Below are positions 33,893 to 42,466 of a stretch of DNA of 64,000 nt, one piece after another (the first letter of the stretch is position 1; the number at the start of each line of letters is the position of its first letter). The translations under genes and the position numbers were made by a program. This DNA comes from Chloroflexota bacterium (GTDB taxonomy: Bacteria > Chloroflexota > Anaerolineae > UBA4142), in the NCBI GenBank assembly GCA_016208315.1, contig JACQYF010000018.1:1-64000 (forward strand), written 5' to 3'. Below the pieces are notes generated by a model. The model had not been told where the DNA came from. It saw only the letters and a program-made list of their open reading frames with translations, and searched no databases.

Positions 33893-35236
33893 TTACGGCG
33901 TCTGTCCCAGCGCGCGGTTCACGCGCTGCACCGTGCGAGATAGCGCCGCGGTTGGGTCGGCGCCGGTGGCGACCGCGGTCCACAGCTCGACGATGGCCGC
34001 GTCAATGTTGGCTGCGTCCTTCACCGTGGGAATGCCGCGACCGGTGGGGAGTGGATTGATCAGGTTGTTGATGGATGCCAGCGGCAAGCCCAAGGGCGGA
34101 TCGGCGGCGAGCAGGGACGGCGCAGAGAGTCGCACGGGAATCCCGAAGCTCACGCGCGACCAACGCGCGCTCTGCTCCGGCGTCGCGAGCCAGCGCGCAA
34201 ACAGCCACGCGGCGCGCTCGCGCTCTGGCGATGTTCTAAAGATCGCGATGTTTTCGCCAAAGAGAACGGTGACCGCGCGGTCCGGGTCTTGCTGCGGAAT
34301 GGTCGCAATGCCCCATTCCAAGTTGCTCCCGGCTTTGCTGACGGCTACCGTGACGGCGCTAACGTCGTTCGTCGTTCCAAACCAGAATGCGGCGTTGCCT
34401 TGCGCGAACTCATCGCGGGCACTGTCCGCGCTGGCGGCGAGATAGCCAGCGTCGCCCTTGCTCAACGCCGCGATCAGTTGCAGCAATCTCAGCGTCGCAG
34501 CGGAACCCAACTGTGAGCCGGTCTGCATGTCATTCAAAACGCTGCCCCCTTGACTGAACAACAGGGCGTAGAAAACCGTCGCGTCCGGCCACATGACCCA
34601 GCCGCGCACGCTGTTGCGCGTCGCGCTCCGCACGGCCGCGCCAAACTCGTCCCACGTGCGCGGCGGCGCGTTGAATTTGGCCGCGCGCAGCAGACCGGCA
34701 TTGTAATAGAGGGCCACCGCGCGCGCGTCAAACGGAAATGAATACAGACGATTGCCTAGTTCGGGAAAGCGGCCAATCTCCAGCGCGCCGGGGAGCAGAT
34801 CGCCGCGCTCCTCGGCGCTCAACCCCAGTGACGGGTCGTTCAAGAACGAATCGAGATTCACCAGCGCCTCGCGGCGCGCAAAATCCGCAATCGGGCGCGG
34901 GCCGGCAATCACAAAATCCGGCGTCTGGTTGAGCGCCAGCGCGGCGATTCCTTGACGCAAGAGGTCGCCGTCGTTGCTCTTGCCCTCGGCGCGGACGGTG
35001 ATCCACGGGTATACCTTTTTAAAGTCACTCGCGAAGGCGTTGAGCTGCGCGCGGGACGCGCCGGTCTGCGTGTGCCAGAAAGTGATCGTGACGGGCGATT
35101 GGGCCGAGTTGGAAGGAACGGGCGTGGCGGCCGGCGGCGCGCCAAGCTTGCAGGCGGTCAGCCCGAAAAGCGCGAACAGCGCAACCACACATAATCCGCA
35201 TCGTTGAACGGCGACAACGAACCTTCGTTGGTTCAT
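33893..35236 (-). CDS. Extracellular solute-binding lipoprotein (ABC family 1)
   Basis: The 447-residue product has a lipoprotein signal (lipobox LTAC near residue 29), a Pro/Ser linker and a type 1 solute-binding fold: PVTITFWHTQTGASRAQLNAF, DFVIAGPRPIADFA, LYSFPFDARAVALYYN and FGTTNDVSAV. Such proteins deliver sugars or oligosaccharides to an ABC importer. No permease or ATPase gene is adjacent, so the transporter is elsewhere or the protein serves a sensor. It lies in the same direction as the phosphatase/HIT pair, 38 bases upstream. Confidence 0.88.
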   Translation of the reverse strand: MNQRRFVVAVQRCGLCVVALFALFGLTACKLGAPPAATPVPSNSAQSPVTITFWHTQTGASRAQLNAFASDFKKVYPWITVRAEGKSNDGDLLRQGIAALALNQTPDFVIAGPRPIADFARREALVNLDSFLNDPSLGLSAEERGDLLPGALEIGRFPELGNRLYSFPFDARAVALYYNAGLLRAAKFNAPPRTWDEFGAAVRSATRNSVRGWVMWPDATVFYALLFSQGGSVLNDMQTGSQLGSAATLRLLQLIAALSKGDAGYLAASADSARDEFAQGNAAFWFGTTNDVSAVTVAVSKAGSNLEWGIATIPQQDPDRAVTVLFGENIAIFRTSPERERAAWLFARWLATPEQSARWSRVSFGIPVRLSAPSLLAADPPLGLPLASINNLINPLPTGRGIPTVKDAANIDAAIVELWTAVATGADPTAALSRTVQRVNRALGQTP

Positions 35237-35239
35237 AGT

Positions 35240-35345
35240 GACACCCCGCCTCACCCCCTACCCCCTCGGTCCCCCTCCCCCCTCTCCTGATTTTGAAGTT
35301 CAAATCAGGAGAGGGGGGAGGGGGAAGGGGAAGGAGGGTGAGGTA
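35240..35345. repeat. C-rich inverted array with conserved core
   Basis: CCCCCTACCCCCTCGGTCCC words flank the 32-base core at 35282-35313 and are mirrored by GGGGGGAGGGGGAAGGGG words. It separates the solute-binding protein gene from the glycosyltransferase gene and resembles 31111-31204 and 62592-62635. Confidence 0.9.
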
Positions 35346-35351
35346 TCCCGA

Positions 35352-36497
35352 TTATATCCCCGTTTCGCGCGAGGTCAAAATGTCGTCGAGGATGGCGGCG
35401 ATGTCGAGCGCGGCGCCGGGACGCGCCAATTCGCGCGCCCGCGCCGAAAAACGGGCGAGCGTGTCGTTGATCGGCATCAGCCATTCACCGAGCGTCCGCG
35501 CGATCTCTTCCGGCTCTTCGCGCAGCAAGCCGACCCCGCTCTGCTCTACGAACGTGACATTGCCCGATTCCTGTCCCGGCAAATAGCCGTTCAGCAAAAT
35601 CGGCAGGCCGCACGCCAAACCCTCCATGATCGTCCCCGGGCCGGCTTTGGTGATGAGCACATCCGCGGCGTGCATCCAATCGGGCATGTTCGTCACAAAA
35701 CCCTGCACGCTCACCGGAATTTCCCAGTCGGTCGCGTCGAGTTTTTCTTTGAGGGTCTTGTTGCGGCCCGCGATGACGACGAGCTGGAGCGGCAAACGGG
35801 CTTGGGCGATCGCGCGCGCGGTCTCGTACACCTTGCCCATCCCCTCGCCGCCGCCGACCATGAGCGCGGTCATCTTGTCCGGTACGAGGCCGAGCTGGGC
35901 GCGCTGTTCGGCTTTGCCTTTGCCGCGCGCGAGAAATTTCAAACTGACCGGCAGTCCCACCACGCGCAATTTTTCGCCGGGCACGCCATAACGCCGCGCG
36001 CCAGCGTCCGTGCCCGCGGTCGGCACGAGCGTAAGATCAGCTTTAGGATCGAACCACAGACCGTGCGCGGTAAAAAGGTCGGTTACCACCACGACGAAGG
36101 GCGCGTGGGAGCCGATCGCGCGGAGCGAACGGCGCGCGTGCGCGGTGAGCAGCGGGTGAACGCTAACGACCAGATCGGGTGTTTCGGCGCGCAGCACGCG
36201 CCGCAAGCGAATGCCGATCATCACGTCGAGCAGCGGCTGCGCCGAACGAATCACCGGCGGCCGATTGGTCGAGCGGAAGCCGACATCCCACAGCGGCTCG
36301 GCGTAGGTGACGACAGGCAAATACCAATCGGGCATGTGGTTGAAGGGCGGCAGGGCCGCGCGCGCGATCGCATCCACGAGCTGGGTCGCGTACTTGCCGG
36401 GGAACTCGCGTTCGAGCGCATCTACGATCGCTTGCGCCGCGCTGCGATGTCCGCCGCCGGTATCGGACATTAGAAAGAGGATGCGTTTTGGCGTCAT
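35352..36497 (-). CDS. GT28-type glycosyltransferase (MGDG synthase/UgtP-like)
   Basis: The 381-residue product matches MurG/MGDG-synthase-like enzymes: the N-terminal ILFLMSDTGGGHRSAAQAI binds acceptor lipid, FVVVVTDLFTAHGLWFDP follows, VMVGGGEGMGK starts the C-terminal domain and VLITKAGPGTIMEGLACGLP is the nucleotide-sugar binding stretch. It probably transfers a sugar to diacylglycerol or a related lipid. ATG 36497 overlaps the stop of the MFS gene (ATGA). A longer in-frame extension is a shadow of that gene and was rejected. Confidence 0.9.
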   Translation of the reverse strand: MTPKRILFLMSDTGGGHRSAAQAIVDALEREFPGKYATQLVDAIARAALPPFNHMPDWYLPVVTYAEPLWDVGFRSTNRPPVIRSAQPLLDVMIGIRLRRVLRAETPDLVVSVHPLLTAHARRSLRAIGSHAPFVVVVTDLFTAHGLWFDPKADLTLVPTAGTDAGARRYGVPGEKLRVVGLPVSLKFLARGKGKAEQRAQLGLVPDKMTALMVGGGEGMGKVYETARAIAQARLPLQLVVIAGRNKTLKEKLDATDWEIPVSVQGFVTNMPDWMHAADVLITKAGPGTIMEGLACGLPILLNGYLPGQESGNVTFVEQSGVGLLREEPEEIARTLGEWLMPINDTLARFSARARELARPGAALDIAAILDDILTSRETGI

Positions 36498-37870
36498 GGG
36501 CGCGGGCTGTGCGAGGAATCGGCGGGCAGTTCGGAGCGTGACGAGGGCGCGAGGCGTTTGGGTGAACCGCTCCAGAACAGATTCAGGACCGCGAGCGCGA
36601 TAATGAAAATCGCGATGACCAACGTGACGCGCGGAATCCCGTAAATATCGGCCAGGTTGCCGATGAAGAGGATGGGCACGATGCCGACCGCGTTGCCGAG
36701 CGTGAATTGGACGGCGAGCACGCGCCCGCGCACCGTATCGTTGGATTCTTCCTGCACGACCGTCTGGGCGGGAATATTCATCAGCGCCATCGCCATGCCC
36801 GTGAGGAGCGCGAACGCCATGATGCTCGCGGTCGTCGAGATGACGAGTTCGGGATACGCGCGGAAGAGCGGCCGGTCGAAGGGTCCGCCGCCGCCGCCGG
36901 CCCACGCCAGCCCCGCGAGCGCCAGCCCCATGCCAAAAATGCCGATGCTTGACAAGATGGGGCGCGGCACGCGGTGCCCGTAGCGGCCAATCGCGATGCT
37001 CGCAAGTAACATGCCGAGACCCGCAGGCCAAAAGACATAGGTCGCGTCTTCCGCCGATAGACCCAGCACGCGGGTCGCGTAGCCGGGCGCGAGGACGACC
37101 ATCATCATCGTCAGCGCGGAAACGAGCGCGAGCTGGAACAGCGCGATCAGTATCATCCGGTGCGTGATCGCAAAATGCCAGCCCTCGTGAATCTCGTGCC
37201 ACGCGCGGCGCAGCGCCGAAACGCCATCCATGCTCGCCGTGCGCAAGGTGCGATCGCGCGGAATGAGCGCGACGAGGATGGTCGCGGCGACGTACATCGC
37301 GGTCGCGCCCCAGAGTGCGCCGCTGATGCCCAGGAGCTTGACGGCGAGCGGCGCAAGGATGATGAGTCCGAGGATTTGCGAGGCGGTGAAAGTGATCGTA
37401 AACAGCGAATTGGCGGGCAAGAGATTATCGGAGCGGACGAGGAGCGGGATGGTCGCGCCCTCGGCGGGAGCGAAGAACTGTCCGATGGCCGAGGTGAGAA
37501 AAACGAGAATGTAGATTTCGACGAGAAACGCCGTCTCGCTCAGCCGGCTCGTAAGCAGAACCGAGGCAAGCAGAGCGAGCAGCGCGCCCGTGAGAATGCG
37601 CAGCGCGTTCGAAGCCAAGAGAATATACTTTTTCGAGACGCGGTCAACCACCAGTCCCGCCAGCGCGCTGAGCAATATGGCGGGCAGACTAAAGGCGATC
37701 GTCACGGCCGAGAGTTGGGCGCTCGACCCGGTAATCTCTTCGATCAAAATGACTTGGAGGAAGAACGAACCGTTGAGGGCGGTATTGGAGAGGATCTGCG
37801 CCATCCACAGCGCGAGGAAATGGCGATTGCGGAGGACCGAAGCATAGCCGCGCGGACTGTACGATTCCAT
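36494..37870 (-). CDS. MFS transporter
   Basis: The 458-residue product is a 12-helix MFS protein resembling the MFS_3/lysophospholipid transporter group: LWMAQILSNTALNGSFFLQV in helix 1, LAGLVVDRVSKKYILL (motif A) and FAPAEGATIPLLV. Coupling to a glycolipid-type glycosyltransferase suggests a lipid or glycolipid flipping role, which is inference. AAGGA lies upstream of the ATG. The CAGTCAA repeat lies before it. Confidence 0.87.
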   Translation of the reverse strand: MESYSPRGYASVLRNRHFLALWMAQILSNTALNGSFFLQVILIEEITGSSAQLSAVTIAFSLPAILLSALAGLVVDRVSKKYILLASNALRILTGALLALLASVLLTSRLSETAFLVEIYILVFLTSAIGQFFAPAEGATIPLLVRSDNLLPANSLFTITFTASQILGLIILAPLAVKLLGISGALWGATAMYVAATILVALIPRDRTLRTASMDGVSALRRAWHEIHEGWHFAITHRMILIALFQLALVSALTMMMVVLAPGYATRVLGLSAEDATYVFWPAGLGMLLASIAIGRYGHRVPRPILSSIGIFGMGLALAGLAWAGGGGGPFDRPLFRAYPELVISTTASIMAFALLTGMAMALMNIPAQTVVQEESNDTVRGRVLAVQFTLGNAVGIVPILFIGNLADIYGIPRVTLVIAIFIIALAVLNLFWSGSPKRLAPSSRSELPADSSHSPRP

Positions 37871-37890
37871 CGGGTTCCTTGGAGCAAAGA

Positions 37891-37990
37891 TAGTGAACAG
37901 CCAACAGTCAACAGTGAACAGTCAACAGTCAACAGTCAACAGTCAACGGTGTTCAGAAACTGTTCACTGTTTACTGCTTACTGTTCACTG
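37891..37990. repeat. Inverted array of CAGTCAA words
   Basis: About eight direct CAGTCAA/CAGTGAA words are mirrored by TGTTCACTGTTTACTGC words. The right arm supplies the last codons and stop of the DUF951 gene. Confidence 0.9.
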
Positions 37991-38181
37991 ACCATGCCGC
38001 GCCGCACGAACGTCTTGACGCGTTTTTCGAATTCGCGACGGGGGAGCAGGACGCGGTGTCCGCACGTCGCGCAGACCATGCCAATGTCCGCGCCGAGCCG
38101 GACGACCTGCCATTCGTAACCGCCGCACGGATGGGGCTTGCGCAATCGCACCACATCGCCCATTCGAATTTCTAGCACCAT
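37978..38181 (-). CDS. DUF951 family protein
   Basis: The 67-residue product matches the DUF951 family: [40 protein letters not shown], and [14 protein letters not shown]. The CATCGH plus HPCGG residues suggest one zinc site. The family is widespread in Firmicutes and Chloroflexi, often near ribosomal or GTPase genes, and its function is not established. The C-terminal residues (MVSEQ) are supplied by the repeat that follows. Start is ATG 38181; a longer upstream start is not conserved. Confidence 0.88.
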   Translation of the reverse strand: MVLEIRMGDVVRLRKPHPCGGYEWQVVRLGADIGMVCATCGHRVLLPRREFEKRVKTFVRRGMVSEQ

Positions 38182-38208
38182 GCGGGCATTATATCTGGAA
38201 AGTATGGG

Positions 38209-38306
38209 GTACACAAGTATACAGGTACACAGGTAAACAGGTAAACAGGTAAACAGGTAGACACGGCACTTGTTTACCTGTTTACCTGTTTACCTGTATA
38301 CTTGCT
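38209..38306. repeat. Inverted array of AACAGGTA words
   Basis: TACACAGGTAAACAGGTAAA words are mirrored by TTGTTTACCTGTTTACCTG words. The right arm provides the last codons (about QQVYR) of the transglycosylase reading frame. Confidence 0.95.
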
Positions 38307-39183
38307 GATACGTCCTCCAATTGCTGTACACCAACCGGATGTAGAGGTTCGTTTCGCTTAACTCGATTTCCTCGACGGCGAAATCGAGGTCGGGCTGCTG
38401 CCATCTTTGCGCGCGGCTGGTGCCGGCGTTGTACGCGGCGAGCGCCCAGACCGGCTCAGTAAAGCGTTTCAGGTCCTGCGCGAAATACCACACGCCGAAC
38501 CGGATGCTGATGTACGGCAAGTACAATTGGTCGAGCGTAAAGTTCTTGGCACCCAGGCGCTGCGCGATATCGCGCGCCGTGCTGGGGATGATTTGGCCCA
38601 GCCCGCGCGCGTCCGCCGAAGAAGTCGCCCACGGGTTAAAGGCGCTCTCTTGCCGAATCAAGGCAAAGTACAGCAGCGGGTCTACCTGATTCGTCTTGGC
38701 TTCGGCGAGAACGAGGTCGCCGTAATAGGTGGGATAGCGCAGCATCCCAAGCAGGCGCGGGGCGGCCGGCGCGCCCGCGGCGTCGGCCAATCGGGCGATT
38801 TTTTCCGCGCTGTCCATCGAATGCGAAAAGAGGTTATTGTCGCGCAAGTAGAGCGCGAGCGCGTAGAGCGCGGAGGCGTCTTCCTGTTTGGCGGCGATCA
38901 ACGACGTGAACTCGCGTCGCGCCTCGACCGTGCGGTCCAGCCGCAGCAATTCCGCGCCGCGCCGGAAACGCAAATCGCCGCGCGTCGCCGCGTCCAAAGT
39001 TCCGAGTACGTTCGTCCCCTTGCTCCAGCCGGCCAACCATTTATCAAAGTCGGCGCGGTCGGTGGGATTATCCATCGCATAGCGCGCGGCATCGTAACTG
39101 ATGGTCGTCTTGGGCGGATTCAGCAGGTCTTGCGCGCGCCACTGGTAATAGGTCGGCGCAAGCGCCGCGGCCTGCCGCCATAA
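38290..39183 (-). CDS. Lytic transglycosylase catalytic half, in a shifted frame
   Basis: This frame encodes the SLT catalytic domain of a Slt70-like murein transglycosylase: the catalytic Glu in LIRQESAFNPWATSSADARG, GLGQIIPSTARDIAQRLG and WALAAYNAGTSRAQRW. The first ATG is at 39075, but the frame is open and clearly coding upstream (LWRQAAALAPTYYQWRAQDL, then a stretch to AARYAM), up to about 39183, where the TPR half runs in the neighbouring frame. The two halves are one gene separated by a single-base shift. Whether this is a real mutation or a sequence error is not decided here. Confidence 0.85.
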   Translation of the reverse strand, partial: LWRQAAALAPTYYQWRAQDLLNPPKTTISYDAARYAMDNPTDRADFDKWLAGWSKGTNVLGTLDAATRGDLRFRRGAELLRLDRTVEARREFTSLIAAKQEDASALYALALYLRDNNLFSHSMDSAEKIARLADAAGAPAAPRLLGMLRYPTYYGDLVLAEAKTNQVDPLLYFALIRQESAFNPWATSSADARGLGQIIPSTARDIAQRLGAKNFTLDQLYLPYISIRFGVWYFAQDLKRFTEPVWALAAYNAGTSRAQRWQQPDLDFAVEEIELSETNLYIRLVYSNWRTYQQVYR

Positions 39184-40550
39184 TCTTTGACGAGCGCCTG
39201 CCAGTGCGTCATCGCAGTCTTGTAATCCTTGAGGCGATAATGCTCGTAACCCGCCATAAAGAGCGCGGTAGACGCGTTTTCGCGCGTCGGATATTTCGAC
39301 TGAACTTCCGCATAGGCATTCGCCGCATCGCTATAACGCTTGACGCGGTCGAGGAGCTGCGCGGCGCGCCAGAGCGCATCATCCGCCAAGGCATCGTCCG
39401 GGATCGTCGCGGCCAATTTCTTGTACGTCGCGACGGCCTCGTCCACTTTGCCGAGAAGGCCCTGCGCGCTCGCCTTGCCCAAGTACGCCTCCGCGACGCG
39501 TTTGTCCTTCGGCAGGGTCTTAATGATGATGTCGAACTCGGCCATCGCTTGCGAATACGCGGCCTTGCGCGCGTAGGCGCTGCCGATATAGTAACGCGCC
39601 TCGCCCTCGCGCGGCGCATCGGATTTCAAATGGTTTTGGAACGCAGTAATGGCCGGATCGTTCGCGTTGGCGTAATAGTCTACCAGGCCGCGCTGGAAAT
39701 CGTCCACCGCGATATTGCGATTGAGCAGATCAATGAGCGACTTGTACGCGCCCGGCTGTTCGGGATATTTGACGAACGGCTCGGTCCAGCGTGCGATGGC
39801 CTCGTCCAACTGCCCCGCCGCCGCGTACGACTCGCCCGCGCGCAAGTACAAATCGGCGCGGGTGCGCGCGTCGGTCGCAAAGGCGAGCGCGGCATCGTAG
39901 CGCGCCGCGGCGAGCGCGGGCTGCCCGCGGCCCGAGTAGACGTCGGCGACGCGCATCAGGATGTTGATTTTGTTCGAGGTCGAAAGATTGGGGTCTTGCA
40001 GCGCGAGGTCATATTGAGCGATCGCGTTCGCGCCATCGCCCGCGATCACCATCAGGTCGGCAATCGTCGCGTCCGTATCGCCCACGAGGGTGGGGCTGAG
40101 ATCGCGATAGATTTTCAGGTGTGCGAACGCGTTCGGATAATCCTTGAGGGCGCGGTAAGCATCGGCGAGAAAATAGTGCGTTTCGGGCGCGTGCGCGCCG
40201 TCGGGGTTGGCTTGGAGATACGCGTTCAGCGCGGCCGCGGCGCGCTCGTCGTCATTGTAAAGCCAGTACGCTTCGCCCAGGCGAAACTGCGCTTCGGGCG
40301 CGGGATTGGAATTGAGCGTCGTTTGGAACGCGGCGATCGCGCGCGCATAATCGCCGTTGCGCCGCGCCATCATCCCTTGCGAAAAAGGATCGGGGCCAAA
40401 GACAAAGGCAGGGGTCGCAGTCGGTTCGGGCGTGGCAGTGGGCGAAACGGTCGGTTCGGGAATCGGTGTTGCGGTTGGTTCGGCAAGCGCGGAGCACGCG
40501 GTCAGCAAGAGCGCGAGTTCGAGTATGACTAGCCATTTCTTGAATTGCAT
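39120..40550 (-). CDS. TPR lipoprotein, N-terminal half of a frameshifted lytic transglycosylase
   Basis: The product begins with a lipoprotein signal (LELALLLTAC), a Pro/Thr-rich linker and at least eight TPR-like helical repeats (e.g. GDYARAIAAFQTTLNSNP, LKDYPNAFAHLKIYRDL, VDEAVATYKKLAATIPDD). After MTHWQALVKDYGG the frame degenerates into an Arg-rich tail and stops at 39120, while a frame one base back carries straight on into the SLT domain. This domain order (TPR-like solenoid then SLT) is that of Slt70. The intact protein would be an outer-surface or periplasmic murein hydrolase of about 750 residues. Start ATG 40550 lies eight bases after a TATACT box. Confidence 0.85.
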   Translation of the reverse strand: MQFKKWLVILELALLLTACSALAEPTATPIPEPTVSPTATPEPTATPAFVFGPDPFSQGMMARRNGDYARAIAAFQTTLNSNPAPEAQFRLGEAYWLYNDDERAAAALNAYLQANPDGAHAPETHYFLADAYRALKDYPNAFAHLKIYRDLSPTLVGDTDATIADLMVIAGDGANAIAQYDLALQDPNLSTSNKINILMRVADVYSGRGQPALAAARYDAALAFATDARTRADLYLRAGESYAAAGQLDEAIARWTEPFVKYPEQPGAYKSLIDLLNRNIAVDDFQRGLVDYYANANDPAITAFQNHLKSDAPREGEARYYIGSAYARKAAYSQAMAEFDIIIKTLPKDKRVAEAYLGKASAQGLLGKVDEAVATYKKLAATIPDDALADDALWRAAQLLDRVKRYSDAANAYAEVQSKYPTRENASTALFMAGYEHYRLKDYKTAMTHWQALVKDYGGRPRRLRRPITSGARKTC

Positions 40551-40558
40551 GTGCGCGT

Positions 40559-40588
40559 AGTATAACACAGACCGGCGCGGTTTCGCAA
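40559..40588 (-). promoter_or_regulatory. Promoter of the transglycosylase gene
   Basis: On the minus strand TTGCGA (40588-40583) and TATACT (40564-40559) are spaced by 18 bases. It overlaps the divergent rmlC promoter, so the two could compete. Confidence 0.5.
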
Positions 40589-40610
40589 ACCTGACGGGGT
40601 GTGATATACT
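40582..40610 (+). promoter_or_regulatory. rmlC promoter
   Basis: TATACT at 40605-40610 is a good -10 box; TTCGCA at 40582-40587 is a weaker -35 at 17-base spacing. Confidence 0.5.
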
Positions 40611-40643
40611 AGGGATATTATCGCCCAAGAGGAACACTCACTC

Positions 40644-41213
40644 ATGCCATTTCGCTTTCGGAAATTAGAGCTTGGCGGACTGGTTCTGATCGAACCGTCC
40701 ACGCAGCGTGACGCGCGCGGTTTTTTTCGAGAAACTTACAAGCAATCCGAGTTCGCGGCGAACGGAATCGCGGCGGTGTTTGTTCAAGACAATTATTCGT
40801 TCTCGGCGCGCGGCGTGCTCCGCGGGCTGCACTATCAAAAGCACCCGCAAGCGCAGGGCAAGTTAGTGGCTGTCGGCAAGGGTGAGATTTTTGACGTGGC
40901 CGTAGATATTCGTCGCGGCTCGCCGACGTATGCCCGGTGGCTCGGCGAAATCTTGTCGGCGGAAAACGGCTGCATGTTGTACGTTCCGCCCGGCTTCGCG
41001 CACGGCTTTTGCGTGCTGAGCGACGAGGCCGCGGTGACGTACAAAGTGACTGCCGAGTACGCGCCGGAATTGGACCGCGGCATCATTTGGAACGATCCCG
41101 AAATCGGAATCGAATGGCCGGTCACGAACCCGAGTTTGTCGCCCAAAGATGCGGGGCTGCCGCTGCTGAAATCGGCGGAGAATAATTTTGAGTTTGAAAG
41201 GATAAGTGAATGA
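40644..41213 (+). CDS. rmlC: dTDP-4-dehydrorhamnose 3,5-epimerase
   Basis: The product is the third enzyme of dTDP-rhamnose synthesis. The cupin motifs are clear: RDARGFFRETY, VLRGLHYQKHPQAQGKLV with the catalytic His, EIFDVAVDIRRGSPTY, VPPGFAHGFCVLSDEA and the C-terminal GIEWPV. At 189 residues the length is normal. RmlA, RmlB and RmlD are not in the window. AGAGGA precedes the ATG. It overlaps the next gene by four bases. The rhamnosyltransferase-like GT2 at 9374 may use its product. Confidence 0.95.
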   Translation: MPFRFRKLELGGLVLIEPSTQRDARGFFRETYKQSEFAANGIAAVFVQDNYSFSARGVLRGLHYQKHPQAQGKLVAVGKGEIFDVAVDIRRGSPTYARWLGEILSAENGCMLYVPPGFAHGFCVLSDEAAVTYKVTAEYAPELDRGIIWNDPEIGIEWPVTNPSLSPKDAGLPLLKSAENNFEFERISE

Positions 41214-42439
41214 ACGGGTTTAGCGAAGAGATTACGCTCGAGGGTCACATCATTGACTCGTTGATCTTGCCCAAAGTTTGGGGCGCGGTGATGGACCTCG
41301 GCGGCGAGTTTGAGATTCAGGAACTGCGGATCGGTCGCCGCAAGGACGAGCCATCGTTCATGCGGCTGAAAATCTCCGCCGACAGCGACAAACGCCTGCA
41401 CTTGATTCTGAACGAGTTGCAGGATTTCGGCGCGGAACTTGTTTCGCGCGAGGACGTACACACCGAACCCGTGCCCGCAGACGGCGTGCTGCCGGACGAT
41501 TTCTACTCGACGACGCACTTGCCGACGCAAGTTCGTCTGAACGGAAAGTGGGTAGACGTGCAGGCCACCGAAATGGATTTGGTGATCGTCGTGGACCGCG
41601 CGAACGCCCGCGCCCGGATGATCCCGATGGCGGACGTGCGCCAGGGCGAACAGATCGCGGTGGGGCACGGCGGCATTCGCGTCATTCCCATGCAGCGTTC
41701 GCGTTCGCGCGAAATTTTCTCATTTATGGGCAGCGATGTCTCTTCGGAAAAACCGAAACGATTGGTGATCGAGGAAATCGCGCGGCAAATGAAAGAGACC
41801 CGCGCGCGCAAGGGCAAGATTCTCGTCGTCGCCGGCCCGGCCATCGTCCACAGCGGCGCGGGGCAATACCTCGCGCGCATCATTCACGCGGGATACGTGC
41901 AGGCGCTCTTTGGCGGCAACGCGATCGCCGCGCACGACGTCGAGTCGGCCCTGTTGGGCACTTCGCTTGGAACGGCGCTGCACAGCGGCGAAGCGGTCGA
42001 GGGGGGACACCGTCATCACATGGTCGCGATCAACGCGATCCGGCGCGCGGGCGGGCTGCGCCAGGCAGTCGAGCAGGGCATTTTGCGCGAAGGCATCATG
42101 TACGAGTGCATTTGCCAGAACGTCGAATTGGTGCTCGCGGGTTCGGTGCGCGACGACGGCCCGCTGCCGGACGTGATCACCGACATGGGCGAGGCTCAGC
42201 GGCGGATGCGCGCGGCCGTGCAAGGCGCCGAGATGGCGCTGATGATCGCGACGATGCTGCACTCGATTGCGACCGGCAACATGCTGCCCGCGTCCACCAA
42301 GATCGTCGCGGTGGACATCAACCCGGCGGTCGTCACCAAGTTGGCCGACCGCGGAACGTTCCAGGCGTTAGGGTTAGTCACGGATGCCGAGCTGTTCATG
42401 CGGGAGTTGGCGGAGGCGTTGGGGGTGAATGGGGTTTGA
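41210..42439 (+). CDS. TIGR00300 family protein, archaeal-type ornithine cyclodeaminase-like
   Basis: The 409-residue product matches the TIGR00300 family (LOR/SDH conserved domain): the N-terminal EEITLEGHIIDSLILPKVWG, the Rossmann-like KILVVAGPAIVHSGAGQYLA, LFGGNAIAAHDVESALLGTS and HRHHMVAINAIRRAGG. Archaeal members and the C-terminal half of cyanobacterial AgrE/ArgZ act on ornithine, giving proline and ammonia, so ornithine cyclodeaminase is the best guess. It has an NAD-like binding region. Its start overlaps the rmlC stop (ATGA) with AAAGGA upstream, an odd pairing of unrelated pathways. Confidence 0.75.
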   Translation: MNGFSEEITLEGHIIDSLILPKVWGAVMDLGGEFEIQELRIGRRKDEPSFMRLKISADSDKRLHLILNELQDFGAELVSREDVHTEPVPADGVLPDDFYSTTHLPTQVRLNGKWVDVQATEMDLVIVVDRANARARMIPMADVRQGEQIAVGHGGIRVIPMQRSRSREIFSFMGSDVSSEKPKRLVIEEIARQMKETRARKGKILVVAGPAIVHSGAGQYLARIIHAGYVQALFGGNAIAAHDVESALLGTSLGTALHSGEAVEGGHRHHMVAINAIRRAGGLRQAVEQGILREGIMYECICQNVELVLAGSVRDDGPLPDVITDMGEAQRRMRAAVQGAEMALMIATMLHSIATGNMLPASTKIVAVDINPAVVTKLADRGTFQALGLVTDAELFMRELAEALGVNGV

Positions 42440-42466
42440 GTGTGGGAGTGTGGGGGTGTGGGAGTG
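42436..42466. repeat. One arm of a GTGGGAG word array at the start of tilS
   Basis: GAGTGTGGGAGTGTGGGGGTG words lie between the TIGR00300 gene and tilS. They provide the purine-rich ribosome-binding site and probably the GTG start of tilS. Confidence 0.75.

Noticed and set aside
35238-36473. Long plus-strand frame over the glycosyltransferase gene
   Set aside because: Shadow of a well-conserved GT28-type gene on the minus strand; no motifs.
39160-39200. Programmed -1 frameshift site in the transglycosylase gene
   Set aside because: No slippery heptamer or strong downstream structure is evident; a mutation or sequence error is simpler.
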